The notes: generated by a model not told the origin, from the sequence alone. 64,000 bases of DNA from RBG-16-34-14 sp963727535 (GCA_963727535.1 CAVSGR010000006.1:372001-436000); one strand, 5' to 3'. Shown: positions 37,798-47,148, numbered from the stretch's first letter. Numbers and translations: made by a program.

Positions 37798-39529
37798 TAA
37801 TGCCGCTTTCAAATTTTTCAATGTCGCTTTTGCTTAAGCCCCAGTTTATTTCGGCGCCGTCCGGCGGAATTATTTTTTCCGGGTTCATAATATTTCCGGG
37901 ATCCAGAGACACTTTTATTCCTTTTACAACTTTAATTCCAGTTTCAGAAATATCATCTTTAAGCCATGGCATATGTTCAAAGCCAACTGCGTGATGATGT
38001 GAAAGTGTTGCGCCTCCTTTTATAAAAGCATCTTCGGCAGATTTTTTTATGTAAAGATATTGTTCCAGCTCATAACCCGGAGGTTGCTGACAGCCGAATG
38101 TAAAATAGAGGCTCGCACCTGTGTGGTAAGTATGACTTATATGACAACCGAGAAATCCTGCTTTTGCAGTTTTCTTTATTGCTTTATCGATAGAATCAAA
38201 AGTTAAATAATAAAGCGGAAGAAGATTACTCCACACAGTAGAAGTTTCACTGACATCCGCCATAATGTTTCTGTCCATTACATAATCACGAAGGTAAGGA
38301 AAATCATACTTGCCTTTTTCAAATGCGCGTCCCGGGCTTGTTCCAAGATTAAAAGCACCATGCTTTTTATATATTTTATTTACTCTCTTCTTCATTTTGT
38401 CAAAAGTTTCTTTATCACCTTCAAACACAGTTAACATTAAACACATCTTGTCGAAATCAAATTTCTTTACATTCTTTAAATACCATTTTACAATGCTGCC
38501 AAGTAAAGAATTTAAAACTGACGATTTACTTCTATAAGCAAGTGAGAGAGCTGTTTTACCGGGATCATTCAATCTTGTTACAACGGGCGCAGTATAATTC
38601 TCAACACATTCCTGCATGGCTTTTACTCCACTTTCAAAATCAGGAAAGAAATAGCCATACGATTTTCTCTCTTCGGGAAGTTTGTGGATACTCATTACAG
38701 CTTCTGTAATTATTCCGAGAGTTCCCTCACTTCCTATGCAAATGTGATTAATGTCTATTCCGTTTGAAGATTTCGGCACTGTACGCGTGACTATTGTTCC
38801 TTCCGGCGTGACCATTCTTAGTGAAAGAACCATATCTTCAATCTTGCCATACTTATCACTTTGCATCCCAGCCGATCTTGTTGCAATCCAGCCGCCAAGA
38901 GTTGAGTATTCAAACGAATCGGGAAAATGTCCCAAAGTTACTCCAAAGGAGTTTAGCTGTTCTTCCATTTGCGGACCCAAAGCACCCGCTTGTATCCTTG
39001 CCGTGTTAGAAATTTTATCAACACTTATAACTCTATCCATCAATTTCATATCGAGCGAAGCGATCATTCTTCCTTTGCCATTGTTAGCTTCGAGACATCC
39101 TGCAATGTTAGAACCAGCGCCGAAAGGAATAAGAACAACATCATATTCTTTTGCAGCTTTAATTACTTTTGCAATTTCATCTTCCGATAAAGGATAAATT
39201 ATGCAATCGGGAGCCGCGTTTACAATTCCGTGTCTTATTCTCCACAAATCTCTGAAACTCTTACCATAAGAATGAACAAGCCTGTCTTTTTTATCGAATG
39301 TAAATCGTTCAGTGTCAATAATAGTTTTTATTTCATTGATAAATTTTTCATTAAGAGTTTGCTGAGGCAGTTCAATATCTTCAAATTTAATTGGAGGAGT
39401 AAGTGTCGGTTCTCCTTCGATGCCAACAACTTTTTCAATATAAGGCCAGAGTTCCGGTTTATCGGACATTACAAAATCTAATTTTTCACCGCCCCAGCCC
39501 CACCACTTCATTTGTTCAAGGTTAAGCAT
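37784..39529 (-). CDS. Alkyldihydroxyacetonephosphate synthase (AGPS-like FAD enzyme)
   Basis: FAD enzyme that exchanges the acyl chain of acyl-DHAP for a fatty alcohol, creating the ether bond of alkyl lipids. It follows eukaryotic AGPS closely: MKWWGWG at the N-terminus, FAD-binding PCMH domain (about 100-280; IIYPLSEDEIAKVIKAAKEY, IPFGAGSNIAG), DSFEYSTLGGWIATRSAGMQ, CIGSEGTLGIITEA, and the active-site SHHHAVG near residue 535. 581 aa, intact. It lies between the PlsC-like and SDR genes on the minus strand. Confidence 0.85.
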   Translation of the reverse strand: MLNLEQMKWWGWGGEKLDFVMSDKPELWPYIEKVVGIEGEPTLTPPIKFEDIELPQQTLNEKFINEIKTIIDTERFTFDKKDRLVHSYGKSFRDLWRIRHGIVNAAPDCIIYPLSEDEIAKVIKAAKEYDVVLIPFGAGSNIAGCLEANNGKGRMIASLDMKLMDRVISVDKISNTARIQAGALGPQMEEQLNSFGVTLGHFPDSFEYSTLGGWIATRSAGMQSDKYGKIEDMVLSLRMVTPEGTIVTRTVPKSSNGIDINHICIGSEGTLGIITEAVMSIHKLPEERKSYGYFFPDFESGVKAMQECVENYTAPVVTRLNDPGKTALSLAYRSKSSVLNSLLGSIVKWYLKNVKKFDFDKMCLMLTVFEGDKETFDKMKKRVNKIYKKHGAFNLGTSPGRAFEKGKYDFPYLRDYVMDRNIMADVSETSTVWSNLLPLYYLTFDSIDKAIKKTAKAGFLGCHISHTYHTGASLYFTFGCQQPPGYELEQYLYIKKSAEDAFIKGGATLSHHHAVGFEHMPWLKDDISETGIKVVKGIKVSLDPGNIMNPEKIIPPDGAEINWGLSKSDIEKFESGINADG

Positions 39530-39533
39530 TGTT

Positions 39534-40268
39534 TTAAATCTCCATCAATTCGTGAACTCTTTTTTCAAGCTCTTCTGTAATTCTTCTATAGGCATGAAAA
39601 TTATTTGAATCATTTTCATTTTTACTCAAAAATTCTTTTGGGGAAATTGGTTTACCAATTTTGATTGTAATTTTTGAAGGTTTCATAAATAGTTTCCCTT
39701 TTGGCCAGGCAATAAATGATCCCCTGATATGAGCTGGAACAATTGGAAGACCAAGTTCTGCGGAGATCATCGCCGGTCCCTTTTTAAATGATTGAATCTT
39801 GCCGGTTTTTGAACGTGTCCCTTCAGGATATATAATTAAACTGCGGTTATCAATTTTTGTAAATTCCCTGCATGCTGTAAGATAGTCTATTATTGATTTT
39901 CTGTCGGCATCACGATCAATCGGTATTAAATTCATCAAAAGATTTAAATATTCTTTTCTTTTATCGCTGCCGAAGAAATAATCTTTAGCTGCCATCATAG
40001 CAAAATTTTTAAAAGGTAAACCGGAAGCGACCATTAAAATTCCGCTGTCCATGTGGCTGTTATGATTACTGCAAAAAATAAAAGATGAAGACTTCGGAAC
40101 ATTTTCTCTACCGGATACTTTAAGAGGGCAATAAAAAGTAAAAAGAATTTTACAGTAAATCTCAAAAATTTTCTTGATTGCTTTGCTAAGAAAGGATGGT
40201 TTTTTAAGTACATGAGAATATTCGGGGGGAACGACAGAATTCTCCAGTTCTGAATGAAAGCTGCTCAC
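39534..40268 (-). CDS. PlsC-type glycerolipid acyltransferase
   Basis: 1-acyl-glycerol-3-phosphate acyltransferase family, 244 aa. NHNSHMDSGI provides the HX4D motif, YPEGTRSKTGKI the substrate-binding EGTRS motif, and GLPIVPAHI the third block. In this operon its acceptor could be DHAP (first step before AGPS) or the lyso-ether lipid (after reduction). The sequence cannot distinguish these. Four bases separate it from AGPS and none from HMGR. Confidence 0.85.
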   Translation of the reverse strand: MSSFHSELENSVVPPEYSHVLKKPSFLSKAIKKIFEIYCKILFTFYCPLKVSGRENVPKSSSFIFCSNHNSHMDSGILMVASGLPFKNFAMMAAKDYFFGSDKRKEYLNLLMNLIPIDRDADRKSIIDYLTACREFTKIDNRSLIIYPEGTRSKTGKIQSFKKGPAMISAELGLPIVPAHIRGSFIAWPKGKLFMKPSKITIKIGKPISPKEFLSKNENDSNNFHAYRRITEELEKRVHELMEI

Positions 40269-41423
40269 TCATTTTCTCCCATACCTGGCATGTGCTGAAG
40301 CGAACTCATCTGTTATAATAGCACCGCCAAGAGATAACTCTAAGGCAAGAGCACAGGCGCAGACAATCTCTGCGAGTTTCCTGGAAGAATCTTTTCCGAT
40401 ACAACCTAAAAGCTCAAGATTTTTCCTGGCTTGTTTTAATTTGGTTCCTCCGCCGACAGTTCCGACTGTAATGGAAGGCATTGTAATAGTTGCATAAAGA
40501 TCATCATTATTTCTTACTTCATAAGAAACGATTCCCCCGGAATTTTCAACAACACTTGCTGCGTCCTGTCCTGTAGCTAAATAAATTGCAGTTAGAGCAT
40601 TTGCCACGTGCATGTTCATTCCAAAAATTCCTGCTTCCTGTGAGCCGCGTGTACATTGCCTCCAGCCATCGAAATATTGTTTGGCATTAACTCTTAAAAC
40701 ACGTCTGAGATATTTTCCTTTAATTAAAGCGCTTCCGACTACATAGTGGCTTCTTCCAAGAAGTAAAGATTTATAAGCCGGGTTTTTATCCCCGTTAAAG
40801 TTGCTTTCAATAAAATACCTGAAGCCCGAATCACATTTATAATTTTCTTTTATATAGTTACAGCCTTTGTGTGTTGCTATTGTGACCATATTTTGGCCGG
40901 CTGCTTCGCCGGTAGAAAAGATGAAATCGAGAATCACACTGTTTTGAGAAGGGTATTTATCAATTCTTAAAAGCTTGCCATGCTTGGTTGTTGATTCCGC
41001 CTCCTGTTTGATACTTTCAAAATTTTGATCAACCCATTGTAGAAAAGGTTTGCTTTTATCAATATCATCAAAGATGAATATTGGTGATCTTGACATTTCC
41101 TGTTTTATGTGTCTTGTTTTAATTCCGTCAGAAAGATGGGTTAGGAAAAGTCCGCGTGTCATAGACATTGTCAATGTTCCTTCCAAAGTACAGAGAGGAA
41201 CATAGAATTCTCCTTTAGCATAAGTGCCTTCAATTAACAATGGTCCCGTGACTGCCAGTGGAAGGTGCATGAAACCAACATGGTTTTCAATAATTCCCCT
41301 CAGGTCGCCTGGTTCATCCGGACCAACTTCATTAAGATGAAAACCGGTTTTCTCCTCTATCCACTTTTTCCTTTTTTCGGTGTCTTCTTTTTTATATCCG
41401 CGGGGAGGCAACGTTCCACTCAT
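40269..41423 (-). CDS. HMG-CoA reductase homologue
   Basis: 384 residues, matching the catalytic domain of hydroxymethylglutaryl-CoA reductase. LPLAVTGPLLIEG is the family start; Glu81 in CTLEGTLTMS, the Lys of NGDKNPAYKS, the Asp of ATGQDAASVV and a C-terminal His (ASAHARYG) correspond to the four catalytic residues. The NADPH-site signature normally DAMGMNM reads GEAAGQNM here, a notable change. It would make mevalonate, but no other mevalonate-pathway gene is in view. It is the first gene of the minus-strand lipid operon. Confidence 0.82.
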   Translation of the reverse strand: MSGTLPPRGYKKEDTEKRKKWIEEKTGFHLNEVGPDEPGDLRGIIENHVGFMHLPLAVTGPLLIEGTYAKGEFYVPLCTLEGTLTMSMTRGLFLTHLSDGIKTRHIKQEMSRSPIFIFDDIDKSKPFLQWVDQNFESIKQEAESTTKHGKLLRIDKYPSQNSVILDFIFSTGEAAGQNMVTIATHKGCNYIKENYKCDSGFRYFIESNFNGDKNPAYKSLLLGRSHYVVGSALIKGKYLRRVLRVNAKQYFDGWRQCTRGSQEAGIFGMNMHVANALTAIYLATGQDAASVVENSGGIVSYEVRNNDDLYATITMPSITVGTVGGGTKLKQARKNLELLGCIGKDSSRKLAEIVCACALALELSLGGAIITDEFASAHARYGRK

Positions 41424-41710
41424 CTAATAACCTGCGCCTTTTTAATTTGTGAGAGGTCATAAATTCATTGCTTTAATTTAATAAGAAAATTCAAAAGTAA
41501 TATCAAAATAGGGCATTAATATATAATCTGTTTATATAAACCGCATTAAAAATTTTGTATAAAATGATTGCAGAAGAGATTAATTATTATTTAACAGGCG
41601 TAACTTTTACGCAGTGAAAGGAAAAAGTTTATTTTTATTTGTCATATAGAAACTAAATTATTCCCCGCTGTCTTTCTTCCTTGCTGACCCAAATGAATAA
41701 AACAAAACAA

Positions 41711-41736
41711 TTTGATACACTCTTAAGTGTTTCAAA
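41711..41736. promoter_or_regulatory. Imperfect palindrome between divergent genes; rest of the 422-base gap empty
   Basis: TTTGA-T-ACACT, loop CTTA, AGTGT-T-TCAAA: ten paired positions with one T:T mismatch. It lies in the 422-base gap 41424-41845 separating the lipid operon from small genes. Elsewhere in the gap I see only AT-rich sequence and an AGGAGG at 41801-41806 with no start codon at proper distance. An operator role is speculative. Confidence 0.35.
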
Positions 41737-41845
41737 ATTAAGGATTTAGTGAGTATCAAAAATTGACGTGTGGCATAATTCATGTCCTCTAATAATCTAC
41801 AGGAGGTTTATAAATACCTTCACATAGTAAAAAAAATAATCCGAG

Positions 41846-42055
41846 ATGATTATGTACGTTGGGACCAAAATGGAAGAAGTCAGGCAGCTGATTAAAAAGG
41901 TTATTGAACTGGAGTATAAAGATGCTCTTACAAAAGGGCTTTTGGACTCCAGGTCAATCTCCAATAAGATCTGGGATCTTCTGGTTGATAAAGATGCTCT
42001 ACAGATCCCGGCACCTGAAGCCGCTTCCGGATGTTATGAAAATACTGAAGATTAA
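41846..42055 (+). CDS. Small hypothetical protein
   Basis: 69 residues, with helical, charged character (KMEEVRQLIKKVIELEYKDALTK) and an acidic tail. No family recognised. ATG 41846 and a later ATG at 41870 (MEEVRQL) are both possible; neither has a good ribosome-binding site. A TPR gene follows in the same direction 82 bases later. It could be a non-conserved ORF. Confidence 0.4.
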   Translation: MIMYVGTKMEEVRQLIKKVIELEYKDALTKGLLDSRSISNKIWDLLVDKDALQIPAPEAASGCYENTED

Positions 42056-42137
42056 AATTGCGATTACCAAATCCGTTTAACTTCTCAATTATTAAATAGT
42101 ATGAGCTCTATCTACTCATTACATAGGAGAATAATGG

Positions 42138-42452
42138 ATGAAACTAGGACTTAAAGCCCACAGGCTTTGCCAGAAATCTCTCCAATATTACTGCAGGGGG
42201 AACTGCAAAAAGCTTCTCAACGATTATAAAGGCGCGATAGCTGATTTCACAAAAGCGATAAAATACAATCCCAACTTTGCCGAAGCATATTTCAGACGTG
42301 CGGATATAAAAACTATTTTAAATGATAATGAGAGCGCTGCCCTGGACTATGTAAAAGCGATTGAACTGAACCCGGAATTAGCAGAAGCTTTTAATAAAGC
42401 AGATGAAAATAAATCCTGGAGCGAGGAATTACCATTTATTAAAGCAGGGTAG
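42138..42452 (+). CDS. Short TPR-repeat protein
   Basis: 104 residues holding two tetratricopeptide repeats: YKGAIADFTKAIKYNPNFAEAYFRRA and NESAALDYVKAIELNPELAEAF, both with the W/L-G/A-Y-A-P consensus spacing. A protein-interaction module with unknown partner. TAGGAGA precedes the ATG. No signal peptide is evident. Confidence 0.7.
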   Translation: MKLGLKAHRLCQKSLQYYCRGNCKKLLNDYKGAIADFTKAIKYNPNFAEAYFRRADIKTILNDNESAALDYVKAIELNPELAEAFNKADENKSWSEELPFIKAG

Positions 42453-42683
42453 CATAAGATTATACCCTAATTGTGCAAAATCCATAAAAATTTTATAGCT
42501 AATAAAAACCTCAAAATATATCATATCTCTCAAAACTCTCTAAATCTAAATTGATACACAGTCATAAAATGCTGTGGTATCCGTTTTGTATCTCTCACAA
42601 TAAAGGTTAATAAATTCGTTTCTCAATAAAAGACATCAAACTATTTAATTAGTTTGTAAGCAATTAGCTTATCGCCAAAAGCG

Positions 42684-42709
42684 GTGAGATACTTTCTCAC
42701 AATTTTTTC
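42684..42709 (+). terminator. Possible terminator in the 392-base gap before the M23 gene
   Basis: GTGAGA and TCTCAC form a 6-bp stem with a five-base loop, followed by AATTTTTTC. It lies 232 bases beyond the TPR stop, so the link to that gene is loose. The remainder of 42453-42844 is AT-rich with no ORF or repeat that I can support. Confidence 0.4.
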
Positions 42710-42844
42710 AAAGGTAAAAAAAGGTCAGCCGGGGAAATATTACTGGAAAAAAAGTTCTTTTCTCAGAATTTTACATTGGGGAGGCGTGGTAAATGAGTAG
42801 ATGATAAGGTACAGAGTTTTAGTTTAATACAATACGGAGCGAGT

Positions 42845-43756
42845 ATGAATAAAATTTATTATTTCTCAAAAGCAAAACTTCAGTTTGTTGAGATAAAGCA
42901 TTTCAAATATAAGTTAGCCTCTTTAGTTACAATTTTTGTTACTGTAATTTCACTTATGTTGTTCGGGGGTTATTCTTATATATTTTCGCTCATTAATAGT
43001 AATCGTGATATCAACTCGCTTAAGAACACAAATGAAGTTCTCAAAACCAGGCTTGAAGAATTGACAAAACAATATAAAGTTCTTGGTCACGGTCTGGATA
43101 GTCTTGTTAATTCTAATTCTGATTTGAGAGTAGCCGCAGGTCTCCCGCCTGTACCTGGTGATGTAAGAATGTTAGGATACGGTGGGGGACTTTATGATAA
43201 TAAACAGTTGCTTTTCATTAAAGATTCAGATGAGCTTGAAAATGCATTTAAACTTGCAGATGATTTAACAAGAAGAGTAGATTTTGAAAAATCAAATTAC
43301 CAGGAAATAGCAATTAAACTTGAGGAAAATAAAAAACTTTATTCTTCTTTACCGGCAATTAAGCCCTGTCCCGGTACAATAGGAGTCCATGGGTTTGGAA
43401 TGAGGATGCATCCTATCTTACACCGGGTTATGATGCACGAAGGGATTGATATAGTTGCAGATGTGGGAACGCCGGTTCATGCTTCCGGACAAGGCAGGAT
43501 AGTCTTTGCCGGAGTTAAAGGTGGACTTGGTCTTGCGGTGGAGATTGATCACGGTTTTGGATACAGAACCATTTATGGTCATTTATCAAAAATACTTATT
43601 AAAAAAGGAAGCAAAGTATCAAGAGGAGATGTAATTGCAAAAACCGGGAATACCGGGTTATCAACAGGTCCGCATCTTCATTATGAAGTTGAACATGATG
43701 GAATAAGGCAGGATCCTATGAAATTTATTTTTGATGGAACAGATCTTTTTGATTAG
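42845..43756 (+). CDS. M23-family metalloendopeptidase
   Basis: Cell-wall peptidase of the LytM/NlpD type. Short cytoplasmic N-terminus, one membrane helix (about 25-50), a coiled-coil linker (INSLKNTNEVLKTRLEELTKQ), then the M23 domain: HGFGMRMHPI, HEGIDIVADVGTPV (zinc His and Asp) and GPHLHYEVEHDG (HxH). Both zinc-ligand motifs are intact, so it should be catalytic. It would cleave peptidoglycan cross-bridges in the periplasm. A small membrane-protein gene follows. Confidence 0.9.
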   Translation: MNKIYYFSKAKLQFVEIKHFKYKLASLVTIFVTVISLMLFGGYSYIFSLINSNRDINSLKNTNEVLKTRLEELTKQYKVLGHGLDSLVNSNSDLRVAAGLPPVPGDVRMLGYGGGLYDNKQLLFIKDSDELENAFKLADDLTRRVDFEKSNYQEIAIKLEENKKLYSSLPAIKPCPGTIGVHGFGMRMHPILHRVMMHEGIDIVADVGTPVHASGQGRIVFAGVKGGLGLAVEIDHGFGYRTIYGHLSKILIKKGSKVSRGDVIAKTGNTGLSTGPHLHYEVEHDGIRQDPMKFIFDGTDLFD

Positions 43757-43799
43757 TATAAATTAGATTTTTCGTTAAGTATGATTATAAGGAGTTGCT

Positions 43800-43994
43800 A
43801 TGGGTATAATAAACGAGAAGATTTTAACTCTTGTGATAATAGCCGTTTTTTATGCACTTACCTTGTGGATGAAACCACAAACAGTACCTAAGGTTATTAT
43901 CAGCACATTACTTGGAATAGTTACAATTATCTGGGTGTTAGATTTCTTTGGCATTTATCCCTACACTAAATTTTTGCATATAAATAATTTTTAA
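43800..43994 (+). CDS. Small two-helix membrane protein
   Basis: 64 residues with two hydrophobic segments (about 9-22 and 30-50) and a short hydrophilic tail. AAGGAG lies seven bases before the ATG. No family recognised; it may be conserved only among relatives. The start is 43 bases after the M23 stop, so the two may share a transcript. Confidence 0.55.
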   Translation: MGIINEKILTLVIIAVFYALTLWMKPQTVPKVIISTLLGIVTIIWVLDFFGIYPYTKFLHINNF

Positions 43995-44032
43995 ATCAGC
44001 TGTGTTGAGAGTAGAGCATACCTTAAAATATA

Positions 44033-44074
44033 AAAGCTGAGATAAACCCAGCTTTCCTTTTAGTAGTGGGGGAC
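44033..44074. repeat. tRNA-3'-end-like repeat, copy R1
   Basis: Hairpin AAAGCTG...CAGCTTT (44033-44055), then TTTTAGTAGTGGGGGAC. The segment from 44021 closely parallels copy R4 at 52230: TTAAAATAtAAAAGC, GATAAACC loop, TTTTagTAG. The end resembles the complement of the tRNA-Met acceptor 3' end at 52384. The gap 43995-44288 holds nothing else I recognise. Confidence 0.65.
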
Positions 44075-44288
44075 TAACTATTATAAAAAAACTAAGAGAA
44101 TCCATTTAGTTATTTTAGCTGAGAAAGGTTATTCAACCTTTCCTTAGAAGGATTTGATATTGCAAAACAAGTTGAAATAAGGTAGATTTCTTCCTCACTA
44201 AGTATTGATAAAGTTCAGGAAAAGATGTGAAGATGATATAAGACTATGACGTGTAAAACTATTCATTAATGTAAAAAGGGATATTAAA

Positions 44289-46277
44289 ATGAAATCAGTT
44301 TATCTAAGTTGTATTTTATTATTTATTTTACTGATGCCCGCAAACATCCTATCCCAAAACGACAATAAGGTTTTTGAATTAGAAGATTTAAGAAAAATTG
44401 TCAGGGTTACTGATCCACAAATTTCACCCGATGGAAGTCAGATAGCAGTTATAGTCTCAAAAGCAGATTGGGAAAAGGATAAGTATAAAAAAGAGATTGA
44501 TCTTGTAAATGTTAAAGATGGTTCTCTTCGCAGTATTACATTTAACAGGAAGAGTATTTCCGGACTAAAATGGTCGCCTGATGGCGGGAGGTTAGCATTT
44601 ATATCAGAGGGTATTGATTCTGAAAAGACTCAAATCTTTGTTATGCCAATGAATGGTGGTGACCCGATTCAAATTACCAAATCAAAGACCGATGTAACAG
44701 AGTTTTCCTGGAGCCCGGATGGAAAGAAAATTGCTTTTGTGGCACAAGACACTATTCCCAACCCGATAGCCATTAAGCATAAAGAAGATGCATTCAAGGT
44801 GAGTTACAATAATTATCTTGTTAGAGCTGAGCTACAGCCCTGGCATCTCTGGATAGTATCGTCTGAAGGAGGCAAAGCCAACCAATTAACAAAGGGAAAA
44901 TTCAGCATTTGTACTGATCAGGAAAGTATTTCCCCAATAGTATGGGCTAAAAACGGCGGGTCAATTATTTTTCAGCAATTTCCTGATGTATGGGAAGGTA
45001 ATGCCTGGCATTCAGTAATAGCGGAAGTTGATACAAGCGGTGGTGAAGTGAAAACTTTAATTGAAGATGAATGTACTAGTCAGCCGCAATATGCACCCGG
45101 AACAAACATACTTTCATTTATGCGTCCACGCAAAGGGGATCAAAATAATGGGTATGCAGTCTACGTTAGGGAAGATGGAAAAAATATTGACATCACTCAG
45201 AAACTTGCAAGAAATATAAATAATTATTTATGGCTGCCCGATTCAAAATCAATTTTAATCAGTGGAGAAAAAGGAACTCATTCTGTGTTCTGGCGTCAGC
45301 CCATTAATGGAGATGCAGAACAAATTGATCTCGGAAATGTTGAAGTGGCGAGCCAAAGTATCAGCATATCAAATAACGGCTCTATCACTTTTGCAGGTAG
45401 TACGGCTGAACATCCTTCGGAATTATATGTCTTGACCTCGCTTACCGGAAAGCCAAAACGACTTACCAACCTCAATGCTTTTGTTGACAGTCTCACATTA
45501 GGTAAATCCGTAAGTGTAAACTGGAAAGGATTTGATGGAATGGATGAGGATGGTGTGTTAACTTATCCAGCCGAATATAAAACCGGGGAAAAATATCCAC
45601 TTATATTAGTGATTCATGGTGGGCCCGAAGGTGCATCAACAGTGCAGTTTTCATACCTTCCCCAGCTTCTATCCGCAAAAGGATTTTTTGTATTTCAGCC
45701 AAATTACCGGGGAAGCATAAACCTTGGTGACCAATATCAGCATGCAATTTATAGAGATACTGGGGAGGGACCAGGAAAAGATGTTATGGCAGGTTTGGAT
45801 AAAGTTATAGAGCTTGATGTAATAGATACTAACCGGATCGGTATATCCGGCTGGTCCTATGGTGGTTATATGACTTCGTGGCTAAACGGTTATTATCCGG
45901 ATAAATGGAAGGCAGCTGTTGAGGGTGCAGCTCTAAATGATTGGGTAATGGATTATACGATTGCATACTATCAAAAAGGTGACTTGTATTTCTTTGGCGG
46001 TTCGCCCTGGTTAGAAAAAGACTGGAAAATCTGGAGAGAGCAATCACCAATAGTTTTGGCAAAAAATGTTAAAGTCCCAACTTTAATTATGGGTGATGCA
46101 GGGGATCCCAATGTTCCGATTGTCAATAGTTACCAAATGTATCACGCTCTTCTGGATAATGGAGTAAGCACCGAATTCTATGTTTACCCCGTCGATACTC
46201 ACTTTCCCGATGATATAGTCCGTAGAACTGATGTTTACAAGAAATGGATTGATTGGATGGAAAAGTATTTAAAGTAA
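44289..46277 (+). CDS. S9-family prolyl oligopeptidase-type peptidase
   Basis: Secreted serine peptidase (dipeptidyl/acylaminoacyl-peptidase group), 662 aa with a signal peptide (about 1-22). The N-terminal beta-propeller shows repeated SPDG blades (LKWSPDGGRLAF, FSWSPDGKKIAF). The alpha/beta-hydrolase domain (about 410-660) has the nucleophile Ser523 in GWSYGG, an Asp in MGDAGDPNVP (603 or 606) and His638. It would degrade peptides in the periplasm. Intact; followed by a strong terminator. Confidence 0.92.
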   Translation: MKSVYLSCILLFILLMPANILSQNDNKVFELEDLRKIVRVTDPQISPDGSQIAVIVSKADWEKDKYKKEIDLVNVKDGSLRSITFNRKSISGLKWSPDGGRLAFISEGIDSEKTQIFVMPMNGGDPIQITKSKTDVTEFSWSPDGKKIAFVAQDTIPNPIAIKHKEDAFKVSYNNYLVRAELQPWHLWIVSSEGGKANQLTKGKFSICTDQESISPIVWAKNGGSIIFQQFPDVWEGNAWHSVIAEVDTSGGEVKTLIEDECTSQPQYAPGTNILSFMRPRKGDQNNGYAVYVREDGKNIDITQKLARNINNYLWLPDSKSILISGEKGTHSVFWRQPINGDAEQIDLGNVEVASQSISISNNGSITFAGSTAEHPSELYVLTSLTGKPKRLTNLNAFVDSLTLGKSVSVNWKGFDGMDEDGVLTYPAEYKTGEKYPLILVIHGGPEGASTVQFSYLPQLLSAKGFFVFQPNYRGSINLGDQYQHAIYRDTGEGPGKDVMAGLDKVIELDVIDTNRIGISGWSYGGYMTSWLNGYYPDKWKAAVEGAALNDWVMDYTIAYYQKGDLYFFGGSPWLEKDWKIWREQSPIVLAKNVKVPTLIMGDAGDPNVPIVNSYQMYHALLDNGVSTEFYVYPVDTHFPDDIVRRTDVYKKWIDWMEKYLK

Positions 46278-46313
46278 TAAAAGAGTTTTATCTGAACACA
46301 TTCTTAAAATCAA

Positions 46314-46361
46314 AAAGCCTGAATACTTTTTATATTCAGGCTTTCTTAGTAGCGGTGGTCC
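46314..46361 (+). terminator. Terminator of the S9 peptidase gene plus tRNA-end-like tail (copy R2)
   Basis: A 12-bp perfect stem, AAAGCCTGAATA with TATTCAGGCTTT (46314-46325, 46333-46344), then CTTAGTAGCGGTGGTCC. The hairpin is a good terminator; the tail TAGTAGCGG repeats the complement of the tRNA-Met 3' end, as in the copies near 52 kb. Confidence 0.8.
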
Positions 46362-46542
46362 CTATGCATACTCTATGGAAACCTGTTTTACTTGACTTAC
46401 TAAACAATAAACATCCGTTGTTATTAATAAATGCTTTAAGGAAGCATAGCCCCTGGTCGCCAGATTAGTGGGCCATTTTTTTATTAAATCGAATATCCGT
46501 AACACCTGTGGCTGAATGATCTCCCATTTACAATAATAGTTT

Positions 46543-46995
46543 TTAATTAATCCAAAAACGCACACCTAAACCAGCTCCAAAATTAAAACCTATTGATGGC
46601 GTAAGGTCGAGAATCGGAACGAGCTCAGCAAAAATATCAACTGGTGCAGTAGTAAGTTGATGATTTAACCCGATGGGAGCTCTTATACCTAATATAGCAT
46701 CATTCGAAAATATTAATCTTAATCCTAAACCATAGTATATGGGAATACTTCCCGATTCAGGATTTGTGGGATCAAAATTGTGCCATAAGTAATCAGCTTG
46801 CAGTAACATTGTTCTATTTTCTCTAGCGGAGGAAGCAAATGCAAAATCATAAGCGTTGTTGAATCCTGTTTTGAGCTTTGCACTGATTCCTACAGGTTCA
46901 CCCAGTACGATACCTAATCCTAGTTTTTCGTTTTGGGAATATGATGAGCTGATTAATAGGAATGATAGTGAAATTATAAAAACAATTTTTTTCAT
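46543..46995 (-). CDS. Small outer-membrane beta-barrel protein
   Basis: 150 residues. Signal peptide (residues 1-21, ending SYSQ) followed by glycine/aromatic strands (KLGLGIVLGEPVGISAKLK, IPIYYGLGLRLIF) and a final FGAGLGVRFWIN strand ending in an aromatic-rich sequence. It resembles the DUF3996/BAPKO-like barrel group. An IS inserted about 150 bases upstream of its start may have displaced its promoter. Confidence 0.65.
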   Translation of the reverse strand: MKKIVFIISLSFLLISSSYSQNEKLGLGIVLGEPVGISAKLKTGFNNAYDFAFASSARENRTMLLQADYLWHNFDPTNPESGSIPIYYGLGLRLIFSNDAILGIRAPIGLNHQLTTAPVDIFAELVPILDLTPSIGFNFGAGLGVRFWIN

Positions 46996-47148
46996 TTTTT
47001 AATTTTTTTGGGAAGATTACGACATAATTCAGACCAAAATAACAATGACATATATTTTGTATTTAATGTAAAAAACGGAGAATATCATAATGATACTTTA
47101 CCGAACGAGAAAAAATTCATTGTAATTTTTAAAGTAATTAGTAAAACT

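Noticed and set aside
46347..46470. A tRNA gene after the S9 peptidase
   Set aside because: Only the 3'-end-like TAGTAGCGG is present; no cloverleaf with anticodon and T arms can be built.
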